Below, piece by piece: positions 14,935 to 22,375 of a stretch of DNA of 40,020 nucleotides (the stretch's first letter is position 1; every line of letters begins with the position of its first letter). Source of the stretch: CAYOWK01 sp964407665 (GTDB taxonomy: Bacteria; Pseudomonadota; Alphaproteobacteria; Caulobacterales; Hyphomonadaceae); assembly GCA_964407665.1 (NCBI GenBank), contig CAYOWK010000038.1:1-40020 (forward strand), in the 5' to 3' direction. Made by a program: the position numbers and the translations under genes. Below the pieces are notes generated by a model that did not search any database, was not told the DNA's origin, and was given only the letters and a program-made list of their open reading frames with translations.

Positions 14935-14949
14935 CCCTGCGTTCCGGCC

Positions 14950-15729
14950 CTACAGCGACAGCACGTCGCGCATCGAGTAGAGGGCGGGGGGGCGCTTGGC
15001 CGCCCACTTCGCAGCGTGCAGGGCGCCCTTGGCGAAGATGGCGCGGTCGAGGGCGCGGTGGCCCACCACAAGCATTTCCTCGCCCGAAATGAAGCGGGCC
15101 TCGTGGTCGCCGATGACCCCGCCGCCGCGAGAGACGGACAGGCCGATGGCGCCGGGTTTGCGCGGGCCGGTCACGCCATCATAGGGCGGGGTGCGAACGT
15201 CTTTCAGGGAGGCGCCGCGCCCGTAGGCGGCGGCCTCCGCGATCATCAGGGCGGTGCCGGACGGGGCGTCGACCTTGTGGCGGTGGTGGGTCTCGGTGAT
15301 CTCGATGTCGAAGTCGTGGCCCAGCCGCTGCGACGCCTGTTCGACCAGCGAGAGAAGGAGGTTCACGCCGAGCGAGAAGTTGCCGGCCTTCACGATGGCG
15401 ATGCGGCGGGCATGGGCGGCGATGCGGGTTTCGTCGTCCGCCGACAGGCCGGTGGTGCCGATGATGGCGGCGCGGACGGACGTGTCCTTCAGCGCGTCGA
15501 GGGCGGCCAGCGTGGCGGCGGGGGTGGTGAAGTCGATCCAGACGTCCGCGTTGCGCGCGGCGTCGGCGACGCTCTCGACGGCGCGGACGCCGGAGGCGAT
15601 TTCGGCGCCGAGTTTGGGCGAGCCCTGACGCTCAGAGCCGCCTGACACGGCAAACTCGTCCCCGGCCGCCTGCAACAGGGCCTGTCCCATGCGTCCGCCG
15701 ACGCCCGCGATTGCGATTTTCAAGGTCAT
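14950..15729 (-). CDS. dapB: 4-hydroxy-tetrahydrodipicolinate reductase
   Basis: DapB reduces hydroxytetrahydrodipicolinate with NAD(P)H in the lysine and meso-diaminopimelate pathway, supplying peptidoglycan. The 259-residue protein has the Rossmann motif IAGVGGRMGQALL at the N-terminus, the active-site segment ETHHRHKVDAPSGTAL and GVTGPRKPGAIG. The ATG at 15729 gives the normal family start; the frame open further upstream crosses palindromic repeats. The amidase gene follows 15 bases after the stop. No clear Shine-Dalgarno is visible ahead of the ATG. Confidence 0.96.
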   Translation of the reverse strand: MTLKIAIAGVGGRMGQALLQAAGDEFAVSGGSERQGSPKLGAEIASGVRAVESVADAARNADVWIDFTTPAATLAALDALKDTSVRAAIIGTTGLSADDETRIAAHARRIAIVKAGNFSLGVNLLLSLVEQASQRLGHDFDIEITETHHRHKVDAPSGTALMIAEAAAYGRGASLKDVRTPPYDGVTGPRKPGAIGLSVSRGGGVIGDHEARFISGEEMLVVGHRALDRAIFAKGALHAAKWAAKRPPALYSMRDVLSL

Positions 15730-15826
15730 GGGGGGCTTATAGCGCGGATCGCGAAGGCCGGAAGGGGCGGGGGCGATTGGGGGGACTGCCTCGCGCCCGC
15801 GGCCTTTCGCCCGGGTGCGCACAGCC

Positions 15827-15985
15827 TGTCATTCCGGGCGAGGCGGAGCCGAGACCCGGAATCCAGCGCTGGCCGAGCCTGTCGCCTCCGGCGCTGAGGC
15901 CGCAACTGCACCTGGGACGGCGGGTCGGGAGGGACCGGTTCTGGATTCCGGGTCTGCGGGCCTTCGGCCCTTGCCCGGAATGACA
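15827..15985. repeat. inverted pair of ATTCCGGG-class repeats
   Basis: TGTCATTCCGGGC at 15827 and GCCCGGAATGACA ending at 15985 are exact reverse complements, with inner arms ACCCGGAATCCAG and CTGGATTCCGGGT also matching. The element fills most of the gap between grpE and dapB and can form a long stem. It belongs to the same general class as the 10.44 kb element. Confidence 0.7.
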
Positions 15986-16023
15986 GTGATCCTGTTCAGC
16001 CGTCCCCGTATCTGGCCCCCCCC

Positions 16024-16620
16024 TCAGTTCGAGGCGGTGGGGCCGGCGCTGACGGCGACCATGGCGGCGCGCAGGGTGCGGTCGCCGATCTTCCAGCCGT
16101 TCTGGAAGGTGGCGGCGACGCGGCCGGCGGGATGCTCGGACGGGATCTGGGTGACAGCCTGCTGGGTGACGGGATCGAACTCCGAGCCGGGCGCTGCGTC
16201 GATGGGCTTCACGCCGTGGCGGGAGAGAACCACGACGAGTTCCTTCTGGGTCAGCTCGACGCCTTCGACAAAGCCGCGCAGCGAGTCGGGCAGAAAACCG
16301 CGATTTTCGACGGGCATGGTATCCAGCGCCCGGACCAGGTTGTCGGAGACGTTCAGGAGGTCGCGGGCGAAACGCTCGACCGCATAGATTTTTTCCTCGG
16401 CGATCTGGCGGTTGGCGCGCTTGCGCACATTGTCCATCTCGGCGAGCGAGCGCAGCAGCTGCTCCTTGAGGTCATTGCGTTCGCGCTCTGCAGCCGCCAG
16501 CGCCGGGGCGAGCGGGTTGGGCAGGGCTGCTTCGGGGGCCTCGGCCTCCATCGCGGCTTCCGCCTCGATCGCGTCATCCGCGTCGATGTCGTTCTGGCTG
16601 GTTTGCGTGTTGTCCGTCAT
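16024..16620 (-). CDS. grpE: GrpE nucleotide exchange factor
   Basis: GrpE releases ADP from DnaK during the chaperone cycle. The 198-residue protein has an acidic N-terminal tail, a long helix carrying EQLLRSLAEMDNVRKRANRQ (about residues 53-72), and the C-terminal beta domain with SEFDPVTQQAV, RVAATFQNGWKIGDRTLRAAMV. AGGA sits five bases before the ATG. It starts six bases after hrcA and is surely co-transcribed with it, as in many alphaproteobacteria. dnaK is not in the window. Confidence 0.96.
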   Translation of the reverse strand: MTDNTQTSQNDIDADDAIEAEAAMEAEAPEAALPNPLAPALAAAERERNDLKEQLLRSLAEMDNVRKRANRQIAEEKIYAVERFARDLLNVSDNLVRALDTMPVENRGFLPDSLRGFVEGVELTQKELVVVLSRHGVKPIDAAPGSEFDPVTQQAVTQIPSEHPAGRVAATFQNGWKIGDRTLRAAMVAVSAGPTASN

Positions 16621-16626
16621 GCGTTC

Positions 16627-17739
16627 CTACTCTCTCTTCGCACCGCGGGCCGCATCGCCAACAAGGCGGCCGACGACCTGCGCTGTGTAGTCCACCATCG
16701 GGATTACCCGCGCGTAATTAAGCCGGGTGGGGCCGATGATGCCGAGCGCCCCTACGACCTTTCGGCCGGAATTCATATAGGGGGCCACAATCGTGGCGGA
16801 ACCCGACAATGAAAACAGGGGGTTCTCCGATCCGATGTAGAGCCGGACCCCCTCTGCGCTGCGGGCCGTGTCGAGAACGTTCAGCAGGTTCTCGGAGCGT
16901 TCCAGCTCCGTGAAGAGTTCGCGGACCTTCTCGAAGTCGGTGATGGCGGTGGCGTCGTCGAGCAGGTTGGCGCGGCCCCGGACTATGAGGGACCGGCCCC
17001 GGCCAGGCTCATCGCCCGACCACAGGGCGAGGCCGTCCTCCACCAGACGGGCGGCTGCGGCGTCGAGGGCGCTCTGCTTGCCCCGGATCTCGCCGAGGAC
17101 CATTTCGCGCGCTTCGGCCAGCGTGCGGCCCTTCATGCGGGCGTTCAGGTAGTTTCCGGCCTCGGTGAGCGCGGAAGCGGGAAGGCCGGCGGGCAGGGCG
17201 AGGAGCCGGTTTTCGACGTCGCCGGACTCCGAGACGATGATGGCGAGGGCCTGTTCGGACGAGGTCCGCACGAATTCCACATGCCGGATGGGTGCATCTG
17301 CCGTGGGCGTGGAGACCAGACCTGCGCCGCCTACCAGCCCGGAGAGCAGGTCGGAGGCTGCGTCGAGAATGTTCTCGACCCGGCGGCCCGAACCGGACAG
17401 ACGGGCCTCGATTTCGCGCTTTTCATCCCCGCTGGGCTCGGACACCTGCAGCAGGCTGTCGACGAAAATCCTCAGGCCTGCGTGGGTCGGGATACGGCCT
17501 GCCGAGGTGTGGGGGCTGTCGATCAGACCCATTTCGGTGAGATCCGACATGATGTTGCGGATCGAGGCGGGCGAAAGCGAGATGCCGCGTTTCGACAGAG
17601 TCCGGGAGCCTACGGGCTCGCCGGTGTCCAGATATGACTGCACGATCTCGCGGAAGATCTGGCGAGACCGCTTGTCCATCGACGCAATCAGGGCGGGCCG
17701 GTCCGCGCCAGAACCGCCGGTTTCGGGAATGTCAGCCAT
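16627..17739 (-). CDS. hrcA: heat-inducible transcription repressor HrcA
   Basis: HrcA represses chaperone genes by binding CIRCE elements and is kept active by GroEL. The 370-residue protein has the N-terminal winged helix (KRSRQIFREIVQSYLDTGEPVGSRTLS, then SPASIRNIMSDLTEMGLIDSPHTSAGRIPT) and a GAF-like body ending VGALGIIGPTRLNYARVIPMVDYTAQ. No Shine-Dalgarno precedes ATG 17739, but a heat-shock-like promoter ends 15 bases before it, so the message may be nearly leaderless. An internal ATG at 17679 would fit the conserved core too. No CIRCE repeat is visible in the upstream gap, so its targets lie elsewhere. grpE follows after six bases. Confidence 0.95.
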   Translation of the reverse strand: MADIPETGGSGADRPALIASMDKRSRQIFREIVQSYLDTGEPVGSRTLSKRGISLSPASIRNIMSDLTEMGLIDSPHTSAGRIPTHAGLRIFVDSLLQVSEPSGDEKREIEARLSGSGRRVENILDAASDLLSGLVGGAGLVSTPTADAPIRHVEFVRTSSEQALAIIVSESGDVENRLLALPAGLPASALTEAGNYLNARMKGRTLAEAREMVLGEIRGKQSALDAAAARLVEDGLALWSGDEPGRGRSLIVRGRANLLDDATAITDFEKVRELFTELERSENLLNVLDTARSAEGVRLYIGSENPLFSLSGSATIVAPYMNSGRKVVGALGIIGPTRLNYARVIPMVDYTAQVVGRLVGDAARGAKRE

Positions 17740-17753
17740 TGTGAGCCCAACGT

Positions 17754-17778
17754 ATGGGGTGGCGTTGCACCATTCAAC
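17754..17778 (-). promoter_or_regulatory. sigma-32-like heat-shock promoter of hrcA-grpE
   Basis: On the minus strand GTTGAA (17773-17778), a 13-base spacer and CCCCAT (17754-17759) followed by ACG match the E. coli heat-shock consensus (CTTGAA, 13-17, CCCCAT) at all but one base. The predicted start of transcription is only about eight bases before the hrcA ATG. Confidence 0.5.
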
Positions 17779-17919
17779 TGCCTAGAGCCCGATGCCTTCA
17801 AGCTGATGCATCGAGGACGCGGTCCGGGCGTCCGGGAACGTGCGGCGCTTCCTGTTGACCTGATCCTGTTCTATGCGCAGCGCGCGGGGGTTGTCCCGCC
17901 TCTGGATGGAACACCCGGC

Positions 17920-18636
17920 ATGAGACCTTCTGGACGCACCCCCGACCAGCTTCGCGCGGTCACCCTCGAAACGGGGGTCAACCGGTATGCGGAGGGCTCG
18001 TGCCTCGTGAAGTTCGGCCATACCCACGTCCTGTGCACCGCCAGCTGGACGGCCGATGTGCCACGCTGGCGCAAGGGCAAGGGCGAGGGCTGGGTGACGG
18101 GCGAGTACGGCATGCTGCCGCGCGCGACCCACACGCGTGGCCGCCGCGAGGCGACCGAGGGCAAGCAGTCGGGCCGGACGCAGGAAATCCAGCGTCTGAT
18201 CGGCCGGGCCCTGCGCTCGGTGACGGACCTCAAGGCGCTGGGCGAAAACCAGATCGCCATCGACTGCGACGTGGTGCAGGCCGATGGCGGCACGCGGACG
18301 GCGGCGATCACCGGCGGCTTTGTCGCGCTTGCAATGGCGTGCCGGTATCTGGTGGAGGAGGGCGTCATCAAGACGAACCCGCTGCCCTCGCAGGTCGCGG
18401 CGGTGTCGTGCGGCATCTACAGGGATACGCCGGTTCTCGACCTCGACTACGCCGAAGATTCGAACGCCCAGGTGGATGCGAACTTCGTGATGTCGAGCGA
18501 TGGCCGGCTGATCGAGATCCAGGGCACAGGCGAAGAGCGCTCGTTCAGCCGCGCCGAGTTCAATGCGCTGATGGATCTGGCCGACAAGGGCTGCGGCGAG
18601 CTGTTCGCGGCGCAGAAGGCGGCGCTGGGCGCCTGA
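17920..18636 (+). CDS. rph: ribonuclease PH
   Basis: RNase PH trims tRNA 3' ends by phosphorolysis. The 238-residue protein opens with the classic MRPSGRTPDQLRAVTLETG, then EGSCLVKFGHTHVLCTAS, WVTGEYGMLPRATHTRGRREA, GRTQEIQRLIGRALRSV with phosphate-binding Arg residues, and IDCDVVQADGGTRTAAITGG; the C-terminus has DLDYAEDSNAQVDANFVM and IQGTGEE. It is complete and divergent from hrcA, with 180 bases between starts. It is followed after 14 bases by a membrane-protein gene, probably the same transcript. In many alphaproteobacteria rdgB and hemW follow rph directly; here they are displaced by several kilobases. Confidence 0.97.
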   Translation: MRPSGRTPDQLRAVTLETGVNRYAEGSCLVKFGHTHVLCTASWTADVPRWRKGKGEGWVTGEYGMLPRATHTRGRREATEGKQSGRTQEIQRLIGRALRSVTDLKALGENQIAIDCDVVQADGGTRTAAITGGFVALAMACRYLVEEGVIKTNPLPSQVAAVSCGIYRDTPVLDLDYAEDSNAQVDANFVMSSDGRLIEIQGTGEERSFSRAEFNALMDLADKGCGELFAAQKAALGA

Positions 18637-18650
18637 CCGGAGTGGCGGCT

Positions 18651-19259
18651 GTGCTGGAAGCGGCGGCCTGGAAGCAGATCCTGAGCGCATCGGCCATCGC
18701 GCTGACCTTCATCGCCTATGCGCCGTATGTCTGGTTCATCCTAAAGGGACGGACCAAGCCCCACGTTTTCTCGTGGGTGATATGGGGCGTGACCACCCTG
18801 CTGGCGGGCGCTGCGCAGCTGGCGGACGGCGGCGGGTTCGGGGCATGGCCCATCGCCGTGTCCGGCACGATCGCCATCGGCGTTGCGGTGCTGTCGTATG
18901 TGAAACGCGGCGACGCGACCATCACACGGTCGGACTGGGCGTTCCTGATTGCGGCGTTCGCCTCGATCCCGGCCTGGCTGCTGACCGACAATCCGCTGTG
19001 GGCCAGCGTGATCCTCACCGTGGTGGACATTCTTGGCTTCGGGCCGTCCTTCCGGAAGGCGTGGACGCGGCCGCACGAGGAGGGCGCTGGCCTGTTCGTG
19101 CTGCTCACGGTGCGCAACCTGCTCGCCGTCCTTGCGCTCGAAAGCTATTCGGTGACGACGATGATCTTTCCGCTTCTCTCCGGGCTTGCAAACATGGTGT
19201 TCGTTGCGCTGATCATCGTCCGGCGGCCCGTGTTTCCAAAGACGCCCGCCGCCCCGTAG
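18651..19259 (+). CDS. multi-pass membrane protein, PQ-loop/SWEET-like
   Basis: A 202-residue inner-membrane protein with about six or seven membrane segments. Two weakly similar halves are visible: FIAYAPYVWFILKGRTKPHVFSW followed by a membrane helix early, and ILGFGPSFRKAWTRPHEEG followed by a helix later. Both place Pro-aromatic/Ser then a basic 'KGRTKPH / AWTRPHEE' turn, resembling PQ-loop repeats of SemiSWEET-type carriers, though the Gln is not kept. The GTG at 18651 follows GGAG by eight bases; a GTG at 18642 is also in frame. It lies just behind rph. Family assignment is inference; transport of a small solute is only a guess. Confidence 0.7.
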   Translation: MLEAAAWKQILSASAIALTFIAYAPYVWFILKGRTKPHVFSWVIWGVTTLLAGAAQLADGGGFGAWPIAVSGTIAIGVAVLSYVKRGDATITRSDWAFLIAAFASIPAWLLTDNPLWASVILTVVDILGFGPSFRKAWTRPHEEGAGLFVLLTVRNLLAVLALESYSVTTMIFPLLSGLANMVFVALIIVRRPVFPKTPAAP

Positions 19260-19298
19260 GCCGCCACGCCAGAGACCATCTTCACAGGAAAGCCGCCC

Positions 19299-20204
19299 AT
19301 GCAGACCCGCCGAACTGTTCTCGCGGGGGCCCTCGCCCTGGGGGCCTGCGCGTCGCCCACTGAAGAGGCTGGGCGAGACGATGATGCGCGCCTTGCCGCG
19401 ATCGAGGCGACGCTGGGCGGCGGGCGCCTTGGCGTGTGGGCGATTGATACGGGCTCGGGCGAGGCGTTCGGGTATCGCGCGGACGAGCGCTTTGCGATGT
19501 GCTCGACCTTCAAGTGGCTGCTGGCGGCTGCGGCGCTGGACAGCGCCGCCAATGGCGGGCCGGCGCTGGGCGATCCGGTGCTGTACAGGGAAGCGGACCT
19601 GCTCGGTCATGCTCCCGCGACCCGGGCGCGGATCCATGATCGACCGAAGGTGGTCGGCGATGCGCGGCTGGGCGAGATGACGGTGGAGGAGTTGTGCGAG
19701 GCGGCTGTGGTGGTGAGCGACAACACCGCCGCGAACCTGCTGCTGGAACTGCAGATGGGCCCGGCAGGGTTTACCAACTTCCTGCGCCGCACGGGCGATG
19801 GGGTGACGCGGCTGGACCGCAACGAGCCGACGCTGAACGAGAACCTGCCGGGCGATCCGAGAGATACGACGACGCCTCGCGCCATGGCCCTGTCCGCCGC
19901 CCGGCTGCTGGCGGGCGAGGGGCTTGCGGGGCCCATGCGCGACAGGCTGATCGGGTGGATGGCGGCGTCGGCGACGGGGCTCGACCGGTTGCGCGGCGGT
20001 CTGCCCAGGGACTGGCGGGCAGGGGACAAGACGGGGACGGGGATGAACGGCGCGCACAACGATGTCGCGATCGCCTGGCCTCCGGGTCGGGCGCCCATCG
20101 TCATCGCCAGCTATATCACTCAGGGCGGGGCGGATGGAGCGACACGCGCGGCTGCGCACGCCGCGGTGGGGGCGCTTGTCGCCCGGCGCTGGAGGGAAGG
20201 CTGA
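19299..20204 (+). CDS. class A serine beta-lactamase, probable lipoprotein
   Basis: A 301-residue enzyme that opens beta-lactam rings. All class A motifs are present: STFK with the nucleophile at Ser69 and Lys72, SDN at 140-142, the omega-loop RNEPTLNENLPGDPRD with the general base Glu176 and Asn180, and KTG at 244-246. The Cys before STFK occurs in several class A groups; the partner Cys typical of class A carbapenemases is absent after KTG. The signal TRRTVLAGALALGAC combines a twin Arg with a lipobox (Cys17), so the protein is likely a periplasm-facing lipoprotein, perhaps Tat-exported. AGGAAA precedes the ATG. No ampR-type regulator is adjacent; an AmpG-like permease is at 36.9 kb. Confidence 0.95.
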   Translation: MQTRRTVLAGALALGACASPTEEAGRDDDARLAAIEATLGGGRLGVWAIDTGSGEAFGYRADERFAMCSTFKWLLAAAALDSAANGGPALGDPVLYREADLLGHAPATRARIHDRPKVVGDARLGEMTVEELCEAAVVVSDNTAANLLLELQMGPAGFTNFLRRTGDGVTRLDRNEPTLNENLPGDPRDTTTPRAMALSAARLLAGEGLAGPMRDRLIGWMAASATGLDRLRGGLPRDWRAGDKTGTGMNGAHNDVAIAWPPGRAPIVIASYITQGGADGATRAAAHAAVGALVARRWREG

Positions 20205-20207
20205 GCC

Positions 20208-20831
20208 TCAGACCGAGAAGTTGATCGCCACCGAAATGCGTTCGCCGCCGCCGGTGTAGGCCGTGACGCGGTGGCCCAGCCAGGACGGGAACATCACCAG
20301 CGTCCCGGTGCGCGGGAAGATCTGTTCGCCCAGACCTGCGGTCGCGCATTGCGAAACCGCCATCTTGACGGTCGGGGCGTACATCAGGGGCATGGCGCCG
20401 CGCGGATCGACGAACTCGATGGCGCCGCCAAGCTCATCGCCGCCATTGATGCCGCCATCGTCGACATAGAAGACCGCCGACCAGTAGCAGCCGGGATGAT
20501 AGTGAAGGGCGTTGGCGTCGCCCCGGCGGTTGACGTTAGCCCAGCCCGAAATCTTCCAGTCCAGCGTGGTGCGCTGCAACTGGCCGTCCAGCACGACGCC
20601 GGTGAAGCGATTCGCGACTTCCTGGACAGCCGACAGGAGGATGCGGCCTGGCTCGCCGCTCCAGGCCATGAAGTCATGGTCGGACTGCCAGCCGGTGAGG
20701 TTGCTGTGGCGGACGCCCTCCGAAACAGCCATTCGTCCCAGAATGACGTCGCGGAGCTGGGCGCAAAGCTGCTCCGAGCCCGGCAGGACGCTCTCCAGCA
20801 GGGGCGTGGGGAAAAGGGGGTGAATCTTCAT
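20208..20831 (-). CDS. putative 2OG-Fe(II) oxygenase (TIGR02466-like)
   Basis: A 207-residue predicted double-stranded beta-helix dioxygenase. KIHPLFPTPLLES opens the protein as in this family, WANVNRRGDANALHYHPGCYWSAVFYVDDG (about residues 98-127) would supply iron-binding residues, and GTLVMFPSWLGHRVTAYTGGGERISVAINF holds the distal His and the 2-oxoglutarate-binding Arg. It ends three bases past the convergent beta-lactamase stop. It is divergent from the Nudix gene, and a strong hairpin sits just upstream of its start. Phage and bacterial relatives are largely uncharacterised and the substrate is unknown. Confidence 0.85.
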   Translation of the reverse strand: MKIHPLFPTPLLESVLPGSEQLCAQLRDVILGRMAVSEGVRHSNLTGWQSDHDFMAWSGEPGRILLSAVQEVANRFTGVVLDGQLQRTTLDWKISGWANVNRRGDANALHYHPGCYWSAVFYVDDGGINGGDELGGAIEFVDPRGAMPLMYAPTVKMAVSQCATAGLGEQIFPRTGTLVMFPSWLGHRVTAYTGGGERISVAINFSV

Positions 20832-20841
20832 AGGCTCGACT

Positions 20842-20884
20842 CAGGTCCGTCTGGCGCGTGGCCGCAGCGTAAGCGCCGGACCTG
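20842..20884. promoter_or_regulatory. bulged hairpin in the leader of the 2OG oxygenase gene
   Basis: CAGGTCC (20842-20848) pairs with GGACCTG (20878-20884) and encloses GGCGC/GCGCC with an apical 15-base loop. It ends 11 bases before the minus-strand start codon at 20831, so it could be an operator or a translation-controlling hairpin. The rest of the 150-base divergent gap shows nothing clear. Confidence 0.4.
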
Positions 20885-20983
20885 TTTCGGAACTCTCGCC
20901 GTACCAGCGTTCGGCGATGGCAGGTGCGTGACAGATGATCGCCGCGATGGTCAAGGCAGGGCCGGGGGCGTTATGACTTGTCC

Positions 20984-21592
20984 ATGACAGAGACCAAGCG
21001 ACATGTAGACATTCACGCCCGGATGACCGCCTACCGCGGACGCTACGGGATCCATCGCGTCAAGTTCAGTTTCGACAGGGTCTCGCGGCCCGGGCGGATC
21101 GAGAACGCCGAGCGCGAGGTGTTCGAGCGCGGCGACAGCGCTGCGGCGCTGATTCATGACCTCGACCGGGACGTCATCGTGCTGACCGAGCAGTTCCGGG
21201 TCGCGACCTACGACAAGGGGCCGGGCTATCTGCTGGAGGCGGCCGCTGGTTCGGTGGAGGAGGGCGAGGCGCCCGAAGCCTGCATGCGGCGGGAACTGAT
21301 GGAGGAGACCGGCTATCGGGCCGGCGAGCTGCGTCCCATCGCGGCGGTCTATTCCTCGCCGGGCGCGTCGTCGGAGCGGATCTTTCTCTACTACGCGCCG
21401 GTTCGGGGCGCCGATCTGGTCGCGCCGGAGGCCTCGGGCCTTGAGGAGGAGAACGAGGATATTCTCCGGGTGGAAATCCCGAGGGAGACGTTCCTGACGG
21501 CGCTGTCGGAAGGGGCCTACAGCGACGCCAAGGTGGCCCTCATGGGCTGGTGGCTGGCCGGCCAGCCGGGCAAGGGCGCGCCGGGAGGCTGA
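20984..21592 (+). CDS. Nudix hydrolase (ADP-ribose/GDP-mannose pyrophosphatase group)
   Basis: A 202-residue Nudix enzyme. The Nudix box GSVEEGEAPEACMRRELMEETGY fits the consensus, with the metal-binding REL..EE. Features outside it, such as the early YRGRYGIHRVKFSFDR and IVLTEQFRVATYDKGPGYLLEAAAG before the box and YSSPGASSERIFLYYA after it, match the NudK/ADP-ribose pyrophosphatase subfamily, which splits nucleotide sugars into NMP and sugar phosphate. ATG 20984 is chosen; no good Shine-Dalgarno is visible and a TTG lies two codons upstream. It is divergent from the 2OG oxygenase gene. Confidence 0.9.
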   Translation: MTETKRHVDIHARMTAYRGRYGIHRVKFSFDRVSRPGRIENAEREVFERGDSAAALIHDLDRDVIVLTEQFRVATYDKGPGYLLEAAAGSVEEGEAPEACMRRELMEETGYRAGELRPIAAVYSSPGASSERIFLYYAPVRGADLVAPEASGLEEENEDILRVEIPRETFLTALSEGAYSDAKVALMGWWLAGQPGKGAPGG

Positions 21593-21608
21593 CCCCCGGC
21601 GCGCTGAC

Positions 21609-21968
21609 TCACTTCGAGGCGATCGCCGTCTGGGCCGCGACGTTCCCGGCGCCGTGAAGGCGGGCCAGCATCGCGGAGTCAGTCGAGGCGACGGCTGAGT
21701 TCACGGCGTCGCGGACGCACGCCCGGAAGGTGACGTGCGCGCGAGGGTAAGCCGGACTGCGGGCGGGCTCGCCGCCACAGAGAGTGCGGGCTGTCGCTGT
21801 AATCCTCTGCAGGGCCATTCCGGCGTCCGCTTCCAGCGAGAGGTCGAGATCGCCGATGGCGACCTCTGCGGTGCTGGCGGCGTCCTGGGCGAGCGCAGGA
21901 GGGGAGGCGAGGAGCGCTGCGGCGACCATCAGAGCTGCGCAGTGTTTCGGGGAGGCGTTCAGTCCCAT
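21609..21968 (-). CDS. UrcA-family secreted protein
   Basis: A 119-residue exported protein. The signal peptide ends at PPALAQ. The mature part has EVAIGDLDLSLEADAGMALQRITATARTLCGG and a later VTFRACVRDAVNSAV, giving the two-cysteine pattern of UrcA-family proteins, first noticed through uranium response in Caulobacter. The role of the family is unknown. A strong AAGGAG site lies before the ATG at 21968. It is convergent with the Nudix gene. Confidence 0.85.
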   Translation of the reverse strand: MGLNASPKHCAALMVAAALLASPPALAQDAASTAEVAIGDLDLSLEADAGMALQRITATARTLCGGEPARSPAYPRAHVTFRACVRDAVNSAVASTDSAMLARLHGAGNVAAQTAIASK

Positions 21969-22108
21969 GGATCATCTCCTTGTTTTGGGATGACCAGGGG
22001 ATGGCGGGTCTGACGGGCAGCGGCTCGCCGGAACCGGTTGCAGGCGAGCGATCGGCGATTTCGGCGAGGCTTTGCGGAAATCGGAGAGAGGGCTGTCGCC
22101 GGGTGTCC

Positions 22109-22369
22109 CTACTCGGCGGCGACGGCCGCGCCGCGGTGGTCTTCCTCGTCGTCCTCGGACGCTTCGCCGGGCTCCCAGACAAGGATGTCGCCGGGCTGGC
22201 AGTCCAGCTCGCGGCAGAGGGCTTCGAGGGTGGAGAAGCGGATCGCCTTGGCCTTGCCGGTCTTCAAGATCGACAGGTTCGCGAGCGTGATGCCCACGCG
22301 CTCGCCGAGCTCGGTGAGAGACATGCGGCGGTCCAGAAGGACCCGATCAAGCGTGACGCGGATGGCCAT
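22109..22369 (-). CDS. XRE-family helix-turn-helix regulator (DUF2975 partner)
   Basis: An 86-residue Cro/C1-type DNA-binding protein. The helix-turn-helix covers LLDRRMSLTELGERVGITLANLSILKTGKAKAIRFSTLEALCRELDCQPGDIL, followed by an acidic tail (EASEDDEEDH). AGGG lies just before the ATG at 22369. It begins six bases after the DUF2975 stop and is co-transcribed with it. This pairing is common across bacteria and is thought to link a membrane protein to transcription, although the mechanism is not known. Its targets may include its own operon or the UrcA gene downstream on the same strand. Confidence 0.93.
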   Translation of the reverse strand: MAIRVTLDRVLLDRRMSLTELGERVGITLANLSILKTGKAKAIRFSTLEALCRELDCQPGDILVWEPGEASEDDEEDHRGAAVAAE

Positions 22370-22375
22370 CTGTCC

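Noticed and set aside
13861..15645. Very long plus-strand open frame opposite the amidase and dapB
   Set aside because: It is the antisense of two well-supported genes, with Gly/Arg/Ala-rich meaningless sequence typical of GC-rich shadow frames.
17740..17919. CIRCE operator next to hrcA
   Set aside because: No TTAGCACTC-N9-GAGTGCTAA-like inverted repeat is visible in the gap.
19299..20204. Class A carbapenemase of the KPC/SME type
   Set aside because: The Cys before STFK is present, but the residue after KTGT is Gly, so the characteristic disulfide partner is missing.
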